In this document: positions 1 to 6,627 of the stretch, in pieces | Position numbering within the stretch: position 1 is the stretch's first letter | Layout of the letters: each line of letters opens with the position of its first letter | From: Gemmatimonadota bacterium | GTDB taxonomy: Bacteria > Gemmatimonadota > Gemmatimonadetes > JACCXV01 > JAHWKZ01 | Assembly: GCA_030641505.1 (NCBI GenBank) | Contig: DAOWHI010000123.1 | Coordinates: forward strand, 1 to 9,582 | DNA: 9,582 nt | Direction of reading: 5' to 3' | Translations under genes and position numbers: made by a program | Notes under the pieces: generated by a model | Told to the model about the DNA's origin: nothing | Seen by the model: the letters and a program-made list of their open reading frames with translations, nothing else | The model's database searches: none

Positions 1-1387
1 CCGACTGCACCCCTGTCGACGCGTAGTCGCGGTTGTTGGCTCGTAACGTCAGCGCATCGACTTCGCTATCGCGGCCACGGATTACGGACAACTCACCCGG
101 ATGGCGGTCGGGATCGCGCAAGACGTCCGCGATCGCCACGCCATTCACTTTCTCCAGCTTGTACCAGTTCCGCCCGAAGTCATTGTGGTACACAACCGTA
201 TTGACATCCAATCCGGTCGGGAGCCGTATCGCGTGTCGCAACTGGATCTGTCGGTGATCGGCGCGCATGATGTCCTTGCTCGATGCACGGTACCGGCGAA
301 ATGGCTGACTCCGAAAGTCCACCTCCGTGAGGCCGAGGTAGGTCTCGTTGGAAGTCTCGTCATACGCCCCGAGCTTTAGCTCGAGCTCCTGATAGAGGGG
401 GGCCCCGCGGTCGGTGTTGACCCGTAGCTTCACTAGGTAGTCCTGAATCTCAAACCCCGTGTCGCCACCACCGTCGAGCTGCTTGAAACCATTGGTCCGG
501 ATCTGATAGGTCTCGGCCAACCAGCCGAAGTGGTCGCGTGCGTCACCGACCCCGATCCACGCCTTGCCAGTTTCGTCCGCTCCAACCTCGAAATCACCAA
601 ACCACCCCAATCGATCGGGGATCGGCGTGGAGACGAAGTTGATCGCACCCCCTATCGTGTGCGGCCCGTACTTGATCTGGCTCGACCCCTTGCGGATCTC
701 GATCGCGTTCATCCGGCCCGCGACCGGCGAGTAGTAGGCGGCTGGCGCGGAATACGGGGCGGGAGCGATTAACACGCCGTCTTCCATCAACGTGACCTTG
801 GAGCTGCGCTCAGAGCCGGTGCCACGGATCCCGATGTTAGGTCGCAACCCATAACCGTCTTCTTCCTGGACGTTGATTCCCGGAATCGCGCGTAGGTAGG
901 CATGCATATCGTCGTACAGGAGCTTTCGCTGATCGAGCTCGGTTGGCCCTAGGTAGTGCGCCGAGCCGGGAATGCGGCCAAGCTCGTCCTTACCACCGAC
1001 GACGCGAAAGCGGTTCAACACGACTTCGATCGGTGGCGCGCGGAGCGCTCGCGCCCCCAGCCTGACCTCCGTTGCCAACCGCTCGCCAGCAGCGAGCTCC
1101 ACGCTCAAGCGCTTGGGTTCCCATCCGAACGCGCTGATCTCGATCTCTAGGCGGCCGGCCGGGAGTCGATCCAGCACCGCCCGCCCAACGACATCGGAAA
1201 TCATCTTCCGATCGGCTTCCACGACCCTGACGAGCGCGCCTGCGATCGGATTCCCAGAGGCCTCCGAGATCACTGTTGTGCTCAGCTGGGCGGTATCCTG
1301 AGCAAGCGTCGGTGATGTTCCGAGTATGATGGCCGAGACGAACAAGCAGGTCACGACGCATCGTGGTTGAGACCGATTCTCAATCAT
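1..1387 (-). CDS. TonB-dependent outer-membrane receptor, FecA-like (partial, C-terminus off window)
   Basis: The frame is open from an ATG at 1387 to the window edge, giving 462 residues of a longer protein. Residues 1-30 form a Sec signal peptide with a hydrophobic core (VVTCLFVSAIIL) and a probable cleavage after TLAQ. Residues about 36-112 look like a carboxypeptidase-regulatory-like beta-sandwich (IAGALVRVVEADRK ... LPAGRLEIEISAFGWEPKRL). Residues about 140-255 are the TonB plug: LRPNIGIRGTGSERSSKV, LMEDGVLIAPAPYSAPAAYY and the closing KYGPHTIGGAINFVS. Beta-barrel strands follow. The APAPYSAPAAYY signature is typical of FecA-type ferric-citrate receptors, so energised uptake of a chelated metal across the outer membrane is likely. 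The ligand cannot be told from this part. No FecA-type N-terminal signalling (STN) domain is present. GAGG lies 4 bases upstream of the ATG. The gene lies 78 bases after the lipoprotein gene and may have its own promoter. Confidence 0.9.
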   Translation of the reverse strand, partial: MIENRSQPRCVVTCLFVSAIILGTSPTLAQDTAQLSTTVISEASGNPIAGALVRVVEADRKMISDVVGRAVLDRLPAGRLEIEISAFGWEPKRLSVELAAGERLATEVRLGARALRAPPIEVVLNRFRVVGGKDELGRIPGSAHYLGPTELDQRKLLYDDMHAYLRAIPGINVQEEDGYGLRPNIGIRGTGSERSSKVTLMEDGVLIAPAPYSAPAAYYSPVAGRMNAIEIRKGSSQIKYGPHTIGGAINFVSTPIPDRLGWFGDFEVGADETGKAWIGVGDARDHFGWLAETYQIRTNGFKQLDGGGDTGFEIQDYLVKLRVNTDRGAPLYQELELKLGAYDETSNETYLGLTEVDFRSQPFRRYRASSKDIMRADHRQIQLRHAIRLPTGLDVNTVVYHNDFGRNWYKLEKVNGVAIADVLRDPDRHPGELSVIRGRDSEVDALTLRANNRDYASTGVQS

Positions 1388-1395
1388 CGGTCCTC

Positions 1396-1423
1396 ACGAT
1401 ACCCCTTAAACCGGACCTGTCAA
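1396..1423 (-). promoter_or_regulatory. Putative sigma70-type promoter for the TonB-dependent receptor
   Basis: On the minus strand a perfect TTGACA (1423-1418) is followed after 16 bases by TATCGT (1401-1396), a 4/6 match to TATAAT. An A-tract (1435-1429) just upstream could act as an UP element. The expected start point, near 1389, leaves almost no leader before the ATG at 1387 and would exclude the GAGG at 1395-1392. Transcripts from here would be nearly leaderless, or the true -10 differs. Seen by eye only. Confidence 0.4.
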
Positions 1424-1435
1424 GTCCGTTTTTTT
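1412..1435 (+). terminator. Hairpin followed by seven T, plus-strand orientation (terminator-like)
   Basis: CGGAC (1412-1416) pairs with GTCCG (1424-1428) across a 7-base loop and is followed immediately by seven T (1429-1435) on the plus strand. This has the shape of a short Rho-independent terminator, but no plus-strand gene precedes it. Read on the minus strand, the direction of the local genes, the hairpin is followed only by GTTTAAGG, a poor T-tract. The repeat overlaps the TTGACA of the receptor promoter, so it could instead be an operator or could block antisense transcription. Confidence 0.3.
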
Positions 1436-1465
1436 GCAACGATTATCGAATGAGGATGGTTAGTG

Positions 1466-2314
1466 CTACCGCTCGATGAGTTGGAGGCTGCTCTGCTGCT
1501 CGATCTCCAACGATCGGCGCTCTACCGAGCCATTCTTGACCGCGACCCGTGTGAGCTGTGCCTCAGCGTTGGTTTCGACTCGGACTGTCTGCCCGCGCTC
1601 ATGAGCGAAGTACATCCGGCCTCGAACCCGAATCCGCTCCTCGGACGAAACGGCGCTCGACCCTTCACCTTTTTCGGGCGCGGTCGGCAGATAGACGTCG
1701 CCGTCGAACGCGATGACGGCGATCGGTTCGCCGTTATCCTCGGTCAAATCCTCGAGGACGTAGTTCGACGTCGTGACGACCGGTTCGGCCTCGGGAGAGA
1801 GCACCTTAACCTGCTGAGTCCAACTGTCGCCGATCCTGAGCGCCCGTTCGGGAAAAACAGGCTGCGTCTGCTCCAGGTAGGTGCGGAAGTCCATATCTCC
1901 AAACAGCGGTTTCGCCGTCTCGACGTTGGCAACGTCGATGATCCTACCCTGTGAGCTGATCTCGAGGTTTATAGTGATGTCACGCGGTTCCGAGTCCGCC
2001 ACCTCATCGGTCTTGGCTGGCAAATGATAGGTCCACGCCAGCAGGTAGTTGCCGCTTGGAGTTACATCGGTCGCTACCTCGTCGACGCGTAGGTGTCGTT
2101 CATACGTCCTCGTGGTCTTGTCTGCGGTGACCGAATCGGGGTAGGTCACCGTGCCGTTGGCGGTGTACTCGTAGTAGAGGGTGTCACCTACCTGGTAGTG
2201 GAGCCGAAGCTCAACCCGGGGCTCCTCGGGCGCTTCTCGACAACCGGTCAGGCACGAAGCTGTCACCAGCAGCGCTAACAGCTGCCTCGTTCTATCCAGG
2301 CTTGGAAAGTTCAA
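1466..2314 (-). CDS. DUF6263-like lipoprotein of unknown function
   Basis: 282 residues. A short charged N-terminus (LDRTR) and hydrophobic stretch end in the lipobox LTGC, with the lipidated cysteine at residue 25, so the mature protein is probably membrane-anchored outside the cytoplasm. The body reads as beta-rich: VELRLHYQVGDTLYYEYTAN, then FPERALRIGDSWTQQVKV, then a repeated strand pattern to the end. The paired 'GDTLYYEY' and 'RIGDSW' segments resemble DUF6263-type lipoproteins; this is recognition by eye, and the biochemical role is unknown. The start is a TTG at 2314 whose last two bases overlap the TGA of the anti-sigma gene (TTGA), which suggests translational coupling. No strong Shine-Dalgarno is visible. 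As the last gene of the sigma/anti-sigma module it is a candidate output or sensor of the envelope response. The stop TAG is at 1468-1466. Confidence 0.8.
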   Translation of the reverse strand: MNFPSLDRTRQLLALLVTASCLTGCREAPEEPRVELRLHYQVGDTLYYEYTANGTVTYPDSVTADKTTRTYERHLRVDEVATDVTPSGNYLLAWTYHLPAKTDEVADSEPRDITINLEISSQGRIIDVANVETAKPLFGDMDFRTYLEQTQPVFPERALRIGDSWTQQVKVLSPEAEPVVTTSNYVLEDLTEDNGEPIAVIAFDGDVYLPTAPEKGEGSSAVSSEERIRVRGRMYFAHERGQTVRVETNAEAQLTRVAVKNGSVERRSLEIEQQSSLQLIER

Positions 2315-2817
2315 GGTACTTCGGCGAGACTCGCCAGGACGACACCCTTGGACAACGGATCGACGCTGCCGACCGCGATCGTGGCTCGCTCGAAGAACTC
2401 GTAATCGTCCTCCCAGCCACTGTCGAAAGCAACCGTCGGAACCGGCGACTGTGAGTCAATCGGCTCGTTGCGAGCTCCCCACCACACGCCGACCAGTAGC
2501 GCAATCGAAGCCGCCATACCGACCGCCGGGGCCATCCAACGCGTCGCTCGCGATGAGACGGTGCGGGAAACGATCGGCCACCGTTGCCAGAAGGAGTCCC
2601 AGTACCCGATCGGCGGCCGCGGCGGGTCTGCACCGTACCACCGGAGTGAGCTCAGCAGCGCACCACACTCCTCGTGCTGCATCCGGCACGCTTCACACCT
2701 CCAGAGGTGCGCCTCGGCCCACCGCTCGCGGACGGGATCGAGCTGTCCGTCGAGAAGCTGGTACAGCGTCTCCTGGTCTAGGTGCTCGGCTTGACTCATG
2801 CGTCGGGATTCCTCCAT
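2311..2817 (-). CDS. Anti-sigma factor with ZAS zinc-finger and one membrane segment
   Basis: 168 residues. The cytoplasmic N-terminus has the ZAS pattern His37-x3-Cys41-x2-Cys44 (HLWRCEAC), with another His (12) upstream that could complete a zinc site. This is the fold that holds ECF sigma factors inactive. A hydrophobic helix at about residues 95-113 (MAPAVGMAASIALLVGVWW) should cross the inner membrane once, leaving a roughly 55-residue extracytoplasmic tail rich in acidic residues (GWEDDYEFFE). It lies directly downstream of the ECF sigma gene, its expected partner. Two starts are possible: ATG at 2817, with GGAG six bases upstream, or ATG at 2799 (residue 7), with GGAGG eleven bases upstream. 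A transcript from the predicted ECF promoter would begin near 2826 and cut into the first GGAG, so both may be used. The tail shows no FecR-like domain that I can recognise. Confidence 0.9.
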   Translation of the reverse strand: MEESRRMSQAEHLDQETLYQLLDGQLDPVRERWAEAHLWRCEACRMQHEECGALLSSLRWYGADPPRPPIGYWDSFWQRWPIVSRTVSSRATRWMAPAVGMAASIALLVGVWWGARNEPIDSQSPVPTVAFDSGWEDDYEFFERATIAVGSVDPLSKGVVLASLAEVP

Positions 2818-2832
2818 TTTGGGCTCCAGTAC

Positions 2833-2859
2833 TTAGACGCAAACCCCGAGCCGACGTTC
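2833..2859 (-). promoter_or_regulatory. Putative ECF-sigma promoter upstream of the anti-sigma gene
   Basis: In the 79-base gap between sigma and anti-sigma genes, the minus strand reads GAACGT (2859-2854), 16 bases, then TCTAA (2837-2833). This closely matches the RpoE/ECF consensus GAACTT-N16-TCTRA, with one mismatch in the -35. The predicted start point is near 2826, about 9 bases before the anti-sigma ATG at 2817. It would drive the anti-sigma and lipoprotein genes but not sigma itself. The match was seen by eye and no background score was computed. Confidence 0.55.
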
Positions 2860-2896
2860 AAGAGATTCACCGGGACCTGACTCCAGCAAAGGCACC

Positions 2897-3502
2897 TCAG
2901 CGATGCGTGGACAGCATGCGGCGCAGTTTTTCACGCCCATAGAACAGGTTTGAGCGCACCGTAGCCGTCGGGCAACCGCACTTTCGAGCCACCTCTTCAG
3001 TCGACAGGCCTTCGACATCGTGGAGTACGACGATCTCCCTCTGTCGCGGCGGTAACACGTGGATCGCCCGCTCCAGTTTTTGCAGAAACTCCTGGTGCTC
3101 GACTTGCTGGTCGGGCGATTCGACCCGGCGATCGGCAAAGTTCTCCTCGAACCCCTCAGGCGATTGAGACTCGACGGCTGCGGACCGCTGTCGGCGACGG
3201 AGGTGGTCCAAAGCGGTGTTGACCATGATCCTTCGGGCCCACGGAAAAAACGCTTCCGGTCGCGACAGCCGGGCGAGATTCTGATACACTTTCACGAAGC
3301 CCTCCTGCAGCACGTCATCGGCGTCTTCGTGTGATCCCGTGTACCTGCGGGCCAACGCATAGAAAGCGTCCTGATAGGCCGAGATCAGATCGCGAAACGC
3401 GCGCGGATCACCGCCTGCCGCTCGGGCCACCAAATCGGCCAAGCGCTCATCCGTCGTCGCTTGCTTTGACGGCTTTGTGATCGAAATCGTCGAATCTGTC
3501 AT
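2897..3502 (-). CDS. ECF (extracytoplasmic function) RNA polymerase sigma factor
   Basis: 201 residues, usual length for the RpoE-like ECF group. Region 2 spans about residues 34-104 and contains the core-binding and -10-recognising signature DADDVLQEGFVKVYQ (61-75) and the FFPWARRIMVNTALDHLRRR helix (85-104). A variable acidic linker (about 105-138) follows, then region 4 (about 140-198) with LPPRQREIVVLHDVEGLSTEEVA and the helix-turn-helix TATVRSNLFYGREKLRRML that should read the -35. The ATG at 3502 overlaps the TGA of the preceding gene as ATGA, so translation is probably coupled to the SDR-like gene. The following anti-sigma gene supports control by sequestration at the membrane. Its target promoters are unknown; the GAACGT-N16-TCTAA element just after its stop is the best local candidate. 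Confidence 0.95.
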   Translation of the reverse strand: MTDSTISITKPSKQATTDERLADLVARAAGGDPRAFRDLISAYQDAFYALARRYTGSHEDADDVLQEGFVKVYQNLARLSRPEAFFPWARRIMVNTALDHLRRRQRSAAVESQSPEGFEENFADRRVESPDQQVEHQEFLQKLERAIHVLPPRQREIVVLHDVEGLSTEEVARKCGCPTATVRSNLFYGREKLRRMLSTHR

Positions 3503-5220
3503 AGCGCCTTCCCGCGTCTACCCTGCTCCTCGACACCCAGAATCCAAGCCGCTACGCGACCAATGGGAAGATCGTTCCCAGGCGTCCAGTACGCACGATC
3601 CTCAAACACCTCGGACGACGTGTCCGCTGGTTGGTCTTCGATCTCTCTGAGAATCGACCGCGCGCGTTCCCGCCATCTCTCGAGGTTCGCTGGGCGTAGA
3701 TCCACCCAGCCCGCGTCAGCCCAGCGCTCGATACCCTCCGGCGTCAGCTGTTCGCGGGCCTCTTCGAAGTACACAGGGATCTTCATCTTGGGCCCCCTGA
3801 TCAACCGACCGTTTGGCAATCGAATCGGAAGCCCGATCGATAGAATGTGTGACCTAAGCTTCGTGTCCTGCTTGACGATCTCGGCGCACGAGGCGCTCAT
3901 TTCTTCTGGATCACTGGTGGCCACCGCCTCGAGGCTGCCACGAGCCCGCTTCAATAGAGCTGCCTCGTAAAGCAGCTTCGACAGCCGGGGCGGACCCAGC
4001 ATTTCGAACGCCACCGACTCAAAACCGGTGTCGACTTCCAGCTGTCGCATCTGCTCGAGCGCTCGGTGGCGCATGACGCCAGCGCGATAAGTCGGGCCAA
4101 GCGTCGAGCCGTCCAGCGCCGCGACGACTTCGCGACCGGTGGTCCCACCCTTAATCTCAGCGATGACATCGGCGGCGATCTCTTCAGGGGTGACGAACTC
4201 CATTTGGCCGAGCGCGGTCACCGTTTCGAACTCTTCGCAAGAGAACACCCCGTTTTCGCCAGTATCGATAAAGACCGACTCGAGCAGCGCCTGCTCCCCA
4301 TCGCTTCCTCGGACGGGGGCCCAGCCAGACGCATCGTCCGCCATCGCCTCACTCACCTCGACGGCTTGATCCGCTTGACAGTCGTACAGCGGGATTCCTC
4401 GCCCACCCGGGGTGACCGGACCGGCTCCGATTTCTTTCCAGGCGACCGCCGCACTCGGCTTGATCTCCTTCACGATCGGCGCGTCCGGTGTACGAGCCAA
4501 CAGGTAGAGCAGCATCGAGTGGGCACCGGCGATCGACGACTTCGAAAGCAGGACCCGACTTGGTTTCTCCTCGGAGTGCGTGTAGGGGATGTTCAACCCC
4601 ATGCCCCCGGAGCCCGTGGTCCCCACTTTCAGATAGAACGAGGTTCCGGCCGCCTTTAGCGACGCTCGAAGCACTTGAACGTGACGGATCAGCTGTGGCA
4701 GCGAGAGCGTCGTCAAGTGCTGTTCGATGATGTCGGACAGCTCCTCGGCGCCAGCTGTTCCCGCGTCAACGCCGGCGACGACTTTCTGTACCCGGCGAAC
4801 GCTGTAGAAGACGTCTTGGTACGCGAACGCGGTTGCTGTGTTGATACAGTCGATGGCCACGTGGGGCCGAGACTCAGTAAGCAACTGATACAGGTAGGCC
4901 TGGGAGAGGATCTCTTCACTGAGCTCCTTCATGGTGTCGTCGATGATCGCGCGGCGCGTGGATCGGTCGACCAGAAGGGCGGCTCGGTCCTCGTCCTTCA
5001 ATGAATCGCGGACGAACACGTTCCCCCATGCTGGTTCGAAGGCGACGTCGTATGAAGCGAAGCGCCGCTCGAGCGCAACCACGGCTTCTTCGGCCTCGTT
5101 ACGACGAAGCGAATGGATGACGATCGCTCGGGGTCCCTCGTGTATCAGGGCCCTGGCGATCGCCCCTCCTACCAATCCCCAACCGCCGAGGATGAGCACT
5201 CTGCGATCCTTAAGATCCAT
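3499..5220 (-). CDS. SDR-like NAD(P)-binding-fold protein, function unknown
   Basis: 573 residues from the ATG at 5220. It begins with a Rossmann fold: RRVLILGGWGLVGGAIARAL, with the dinucleotide loop GGWGLVG at residues 12-18. Further SDR-like segments are PHVAIDCINTAT (119-130), SFYLKVGTTGSGGMG (194-208) and YTHSEEKPSRVLLSKSSIAGAH (213-234), where Tyr213 and a later Lys sit roughly where an active-site Tyr/Lys pair might lie, without the strict YxxxK spacing. The C-terminal half (about 270-573) is long and matches no domain I recognise. It may be a dehydrogenase/epimerase-type enzyme, but no substrate can be named. The start at 5220 is preferred because GGAG lies four bases upstream and the fold begins at once. 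The frame is open back to 5385, but that extension would give a Trp-rich leader overlapping rluB. Actual overlap with rluB is 11 bases; the stop overlaps the sigma start as ATGA. Confidence 0.75.
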   Translation of the reverse strand: MDLKDRRVLILGGWGLVGGAIARALIHEGPRAIVIHSLRRNEAEEAVVALERRFASYDVAFEPAWGNVFVRDSLKDEDRAALLVDRSTRRAIIDDTMKELSEEILSQAYLYQLLTESRPHVAIDCINTATAFAYQDVFYSVRRVQKVVAGVDAGTAGAEELSDIIEQHLTTLSLPQLIRHVQVLRASLKAAGTSFYLKVGTTGSGGMGLNIPYTHSEEKPSRVLLSKSSIAGAHSMLLYLLARTPDAPIVKEIKPSAAVAWKEIGAGPVTPGGRGIPLYDCQADQAVEVSEAMADDASGWAPVRGSDGEQALLESVFIDTGENGVFSCEEFETVTALGQMEFVTPEEIAADVIAEIKGGTTGREVVAALDGSTLGPTYRAGVMRHRALEQMRQLEVDTGFESVAFEMLGPPRLSKLLYEAALLKRARGSLEAVATSDPEEMSASCAEIVKQDTKLRSHILSIGLPIRLPNGRLIRGPKMKIPVYFEEAREQLTPEGIERWADAGWVDLRPANLERWRERARSILREIEDQPADTSSEVFEDRAYWTPGNDLPIGRVAAWILGVEEQGRRGKAL

Positions 5221-6010
5221 TCTGCTCCACCATACGGTTATCCGAACCACCACGACCCAAACCAACCAATGCCAACAGCTTCTCCACTTCAGATCGATCC
5301 AGCCAACGCCACTCGCCTGCCGCCAGGCCAGCCAGCGTGAGGAACGCGTATCGAGTGCGAACGAGTTGTTCGACCCGACCTCCACAGACAGCGACCATAC
5401 GTCGGACCTCCCGCTTGCGGCCTTCGGACAATTCTAGCTCGATCGTGAGGTGATCAGCCGGCGCCGGCTGGCCGCTGACGAGGGTTCGGAGCCGGTACGG
5501 TCCAGTCACGCCATCGTCGAGTTCGAGACCTCGCTCCGACTCGGCAGCGATCCGATCCATGTCGAACTCTCCCGACACCTCGACTCGATAGACGCGATCG
5601 ACTCCCCACCGCGGATGAGTCAATCGGTGTGCCAACTCACCGTCGGTGGTAAACAACAGCACGCCTTCCGTGTCGCGGTCCAATCGGCCTACGTAGATGA
5701 GTCGACCCTCATCCAGTTGGGGGATGAAGCCGTACACCGTCTTGCGCCCGCCTGGATCACGACGGGTGGTCAGCACCCCGACGGGTTTGTTGAATAGCAA
5801 ACACCTCGGAAGGGATCGCGTACCGTTCCCGAATTCGGCCTCAACGATCTTGCCTCGATAGGTGACCTGATCCGACGGCCCGACGGTTGTGCCAGGTCGT
5901 GTGACAACACGGCCGTTTACGGCTACCAAACCGGCCGCAATCAGATCCTCGCATTTGCGGCGGGATGCGATCCCGGCTTGGGCGAGATAGCGCTGCAGGC
6001 GAACTGTCAC
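5210..6010 (-). CDS. rluB: Ribosomal RNA pseudouridine synthase, RluB/RsuA family
   Basis: 266 residues. An N-terminal S4 RNA-binding domain (about 3-50: RLQRYLAQAGIASRRKCEDLI ... VAVNGRVV) precedes the catalytic domain. That domain starts with the LFNKPVGVLTT strand (72-82) and carries the family signature GRLDRDTEG, whose Asp111 should be the catalytic aspartate. The segments ELAHRLTHPRWGVDRVYRVEV and LSEGRKREVRRM are also standard. Members isomerise a uridine in large- (RluB) or small-subunit (RsuA) rRNA. The RluB name is favoured by the scpA-scpB neighbourhood, but the exact target base is not proven. The start is GTG at 6010, overlapping the scpB stop as GTGA. The C-terminal tail after about residue 240 is a charged, Gly-rich extension that overlaps the next gene by 11 bases. 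Confidence 0.93.
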   Translation of the reverse strand: MTVRLQRYLAQAGIASRRKCEDLIAAGLVAVNGRVVTRPGTTVGPSDQVTYRGKIVEAEFGNGTRSLPRCLLFNKPVGVLTTRRDPGGRKTVYGFIPQLDEGRLIYVGRLDRDTEGVLLFTTDGELAHRLTHPRWGVDRVYRVEVSGEFDMDRIAAESERGLELDDGVTGPYRLRTLVSGQPAPADHLTIELELSEGRKREVRRMVAVCGGRVEQLVRTRYAFLTLAGLAAGEWRWLDRSEVEKLLALVGLGRGGSDNRMVEQNGS

Positions 6011-6627
6011 TCATCTTCCCCGGCGATACGGTCGCCGGAATCGAACTCCAGCTCTTCCTGGCGCTCGCGATCGGCGAAGAGCACTTCCAGCTCCTCCGGT
6101 CTAGGCAAGGCATCGAGACCGGGCAACCCGAAGTACTCGAGAAAGTGGCCAGTGGTTCGGTATAGAAGCGGCCTGCCCAACCCCTCACCCCGACCCGCGA
6201 CCTCAACCATTCCACGCTCCAGGAGCGTCCTCAGAACTGCGTCAACAGACACGCCGCGGATCGACTCCAGCTCGACCCTAGCCACCGGCTGCTTGTAGGC
6301 AACGATGGCCAGCGTCTCTAGCGCCGGGCGGGACAACCGCGGGCGCGGCGCCGCTGCGCGTAGTCGCTCGATCCAAGCCGCATAGTCCGATCGGGTGACA
6401 ATTTGAAATCCGTCGGCGATGCGTTTGATACCAAATGCTCTGCGCTGCATCACGTAGTCCGCTTCCAGACCGCGGACGACGTCCTCGATCATCGCCGCCG
6501 TGGTGTCTTCGATCAAGCTCGCCAGCTGCACCGACGTGAGTGGGTGATCAGCAGCAAATAACAGCGCTTCTACGATATGCTTCGTATCCAAAACCGCCCT
6601 AGTGGGAGCGGTGCTTGCATCCGTCAT
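6007..6627 (-). CDS. scpB: Segregation and condensation protein B
   Basis: 206 residues, normal for ScpB, the winged-helix dimer that joins ScpA and SMC in the bacterial condensin complex and helps compact and separate chromosomes. The first winged helix is at about residues 14-85 (HIVEALLFAADHPLTSVQLASLI ... FGIKRIADGFQIVTR). The second is at about 95-170 and contains the hallmark LSRPALETLAIVAYKQPVARVELESIRGVSVDAVLRTLLERGMVEVAGR, followed by GRPLLYRTTGHFLEYFGL. The C-terminus is acidic (EELEFDSGDRIAGEDE). The ATG at 6627 overlaps the scpA stop as ATGA, matching the equimolar need for the two proteins, and its TGA overlaps the GTG of rluB. Confidence 0.96.
   Translation of the reverse strand: MTDASTAPTRAVLDTKHIVEALLFAADHPLTSVQLASLIEDTTAAMIEDVVRGLEADYVMQRRAFGIKRIADGFQIVTRSDYAAWIERLRAAAPRPRLSRPALETLAIVAYKQPVARVELESIRGVSVDAVLRTLLERGMVEVAGRGEGLGRPLLYRTTGHFLEYFGLPGLDALPRPEELEVLFADRERQEELEFDSGDRIAGEDE

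Noticed and set aside
1436..1455. Fur-box-like GATAAT ahead of the receptor gene
   Set aside because: Only a single GATAATC hexamer-like element is present; the adjoining repeats needed for a Fur site are missing.
1463..1954. 163-codon open frame on the plus strand
   Set aside because: It mirrors the lipoprotein gene, which has a lipobox, coupling and family-like segments; the plus-strand frame has none.
2311..3502. FecI/FecR-type iron-signalling pair linked to the FecA-like receptor
   Set aside because: The anti-sigma has a ZAS zinc motif and no recognisable FecR domain, and the receptor lacks the N-terminal signalling domain, so a Fec-type circuit is not supported.
4066..4659. 197-codon open frame on the plus strand
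   Set aside because: It is antisense to the SDR-like gene, reads as Arg-rich low-similarity sequence, and has no ribosome binding site or neighbours in that direction.
5221..5385. 55-residue Trp-rich N-terminal extension of the SDR-like protein
   Set aside because: It lies wholly in the rluB coding region in another frame, has no similarity to a Rossmann start, and a ribosome binding site sits right before the ATG at 5220.
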